Assembly: GCF_003004785.1 (NCBI RefSeq)
Contig: NZ_PVZS01000003.1
Coordinates: 62,001-126,000, forward strand
Direction of reading: 5' to 3'
Length of the DNA: 64,000 nucleotides
Origin: Alsobacter soli
GTDB lineage: Bacteria; Pseudomonadota; Alphaproteobacteria; Rhizobiales; Beijerinckiaceae
Shown: positions 62,941 through 64,000 of the stretch, in pieces
Layout of the letters: each line of letters opens with the position of its first letter
How positions within the stretch are numbered: position 1 is the first letter of the stretch
The notes under the pieces: model-generated
What the model was told of the DNA's origin: nothing
Databases searched by the model: none
Seen by the model: only the letters and a program-made list of their open reading frames with translations
Position numbers and translations under genes: made by a program

Positions 62941-63759
62941 CTACTGGCAGATGCGGTAGCCGTTCTTCCGGCCCCGCAAGTCCAGGTGAAGATGATCGGC
63001 ATGTTCGGGGTTGGCTCCGGGACCCAGGACGGTGGTGAAATAACCGCAGGCGCCGGTCCGCACCTCGCCCGCGAAACGTCCGTCCGGCCCCTCGGGGTCC
63101 GCCTTCCCGATCGTGACCGAGCCGCGCTTGAAAAAGTCGAACCCGACGACGTCGACGCCATTCGCGAAGGCGTGTTCGCTGAGCTTGGCGCCTTGCTGAT
63201 GATTTTGGGTGCGGCATTGATAGGACGTGCCGATCGCGATCCGGCGCGGAGCCGCGCTCAGGTCCTTTTCCGCAGCGGCCGTCACCACGTCCCGGGACCA
63301 GAGCGCCAGCGCCTCTGCGGCCGCGCAGGTCAGGGTGACCGGCGGCGAGACTTCGACGCCATCGGGCAAACCGCTCACTTCAAGCGGCTTCGAGGCCCCG
63401 CAGGCTCCCTCCTCGATGGGAGGGCGTTCCTTGGCGCGGACGCCCAAGCGGGCGAGGCGCTCCTCGCAGCCCGCGTCATCGTCCTGCTCCGCGATGTTCC
63501 GTTGCACCCTAGGGGCCGTCGAAGCTTCGCCGGATCCGAGGCCAGGCGGCCGATCAGGCGGCAGAGGAACTGCGCTGATGGAGCTGGTTTCTGGAGAGTA
63601 GCCGAATTCGGGCGGCCGTTCGGGCGGGAGCGGCGATCCGGAGTCCGGACTGTGGTCCGCGGCCGCGTCGGCCGGCCTTTCGGGCGGCAACGGCGCGCTG
63701 CGCTCGGCCGCCGCGGCGGGAGCGGACGCGAGAAGAACACAAAGGATGGCGCGTAGCAT
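62941..63759 (-). CDS. Extensin-like C-terminal domain protein, secreted
   Basis: 272-aa exported protein. The signal peptide (about residues 1-18, ending APAAAA) is followed by three copies of a PLPPERPxx/PLPPDRPPG motif (about residues 22-65) and an extensin-like C-terminal domain with GTSYQCRTQN, SEHAFANGVDVVGF and HADHLHLDLRG. The SEH...D...HxH pattern resembles zinc-dependent LAS/M15-type peptidases, but peptidase activity of this family is unproven. Same strand and adjacent to the L,D-transpeptidase; both act in the envelope. Confidence 0.88.
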   Translation of the reverse strand: MLRAILCVLLASAPAAAAERSAPLPPERPADAAADHSPDSGSPLPPERPPEFGYSPETSSISAVPLPPDRPPGLGSGEASTAPRVQRNIAEQDDDAGCEERLARLGVRAKERPPIEEGACGASKPLEVSGLPDGVEVSPPVTLTCAAAEALALWSRDVVTAAAEKDLSAAPRRIAIGTSYQCRTQNHQQGAKLSEHAFANGVDVVGFDFFKRGSVTIGKADPEGPDGRFAGEVRTGACGYFTTVLGPGANPEHADHLHLDLRGRKNGYRICQ

Positions 63760-63814
63760 GGGCACGGCTGATCAACGCCGCGCCCACGCCAAGGTTCGCG
63801 CGCTAGCGAACCGA

Positions 63815-64000
63815 TCAGCTCGGATCGTTAGCCGCCGCGGTGTAAGCCGGGTCGCCGAAGGCGGTGACTCCCGTGTAGCGCGCCAGGCGCATGCCGATCA
63901 TGGAGTCGATCGAGTCATAGACCTGCGCGACGCTGAGCGGGCGTAGCCGACGCCCCTTGCGGGCGTAGAAGATCGTCTTGTTGGCGCGCGCCGCGGCGGG
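63815..64000 (-). CDS. C-terminal part of a gene cut by the window edge
   Basis: The last 62 codons, including the TGA stop, of an open frame entering from the right edge. The visible end includes RANKTIFYARKGRRLRPLSV and VYDSIDSMIGMRLARYTGVT, then AFGDPAYTAAANDPS. I do not recognise the family, and the start is outside the window. It has the codon usage of its neighbours and is on the same strand as the extensin-like gene. Confidence 0.6.
   Translation of the reverse strand, partial: PAAARANKTIFYARKGRRLRPLSVAQVYDSIDSMIGMRLARYTGVTAFGDPAYTAAANDPS

Overview
This is a GC-rich chromosomal segment from an alphaproteobacterium, most likely a member of the Hyphomicrobiales (Rhizobiales). The evidence is the fused ispDF gene, a pyruvate dehydrogenase E1-beta subunit that carries its own lipoyl domain, the eno/ftsB-like/pdhABC/lpdA/lipA/coq10-like neighbourhood, the dusB-ntrB-ntrC block, an IalB-family protein, a TAXI-type TRAP transporter, a class I PHA synthase, and several families of short palindromic intergenic repeats. 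A genus cannot be assigned from the sequence alone. I see no prophage, insertion sequence, CRISPR array, rRNA or tRNA gene.

Layout. 0.1-10.5 kb: accessory metabolism and envelope genes (SDR, acyl-CoA ligase, PEBP protein, small stress membrane proteins, ArsC-like reductase, IalB protein, peptide-binding protein, a degenerate ANL-fold protein, FrnE-like DsbA). 10.5-17.2 kb: thioesterase, MgtC, an AlkX/YcaQ-type glycosylase, glpX, hom, a class I aminotransferase and a lipoprotein. 17.3-21.9 kb: phaC and a FadL-type porin meet at a shared terminator; a fumarylacetoacetase-family hydrolase follows. 21.9-27.4 kb: TRAP/TAXI importer, second PEBP protein, aldo-keto reductase. 27.5-33 kb: ntrC-ntrB-dusB on the minus strand, diverging from ispDF-cinA.

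33.1-44.3 kb: the core PDH region, read leftwards as eno, DMT exporter, ftsB-like, pdhA, pdhB, pdhC, lpdA, GlsB-like, lipA and coq10-like. Lipoate synthesis, lipoyl-dependent PDH and its E3 subunit sit together. queF lies at the right end on the plus strand. 44.3-45.5 kb: the largest gene-free stretch, made of palindromic repeats, a three-unit tandem array and a highly structured element bounded by a 16-bp inverted repeat. 45.5-57.5 kb: kdsA, cytochrome c, der, a YfgM-like protein, NnrU, vapBC, guaA, an RsmB-like methyltransferase, a MAPEG protein, guaB, rlmE and ppx/gppA, all on the minus strand. 57.6-64 kb: a single-domain response regulator, arfB, MFS exporter, infA with a leader hairpin, a DUF1328 protein, MOSC protein, L,D-transpeptidase, extensin-like protein and one gene cut by the window edge.

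Most genes are housekeeping. The parts least explained by known families are the 44.6-45.5 kb repeat region, the dyad upstream of pdhA, the infA leader hairpin and the degenerate ANL protein at 8.4-9.7 kb. I found no convincing new multi-gene system.
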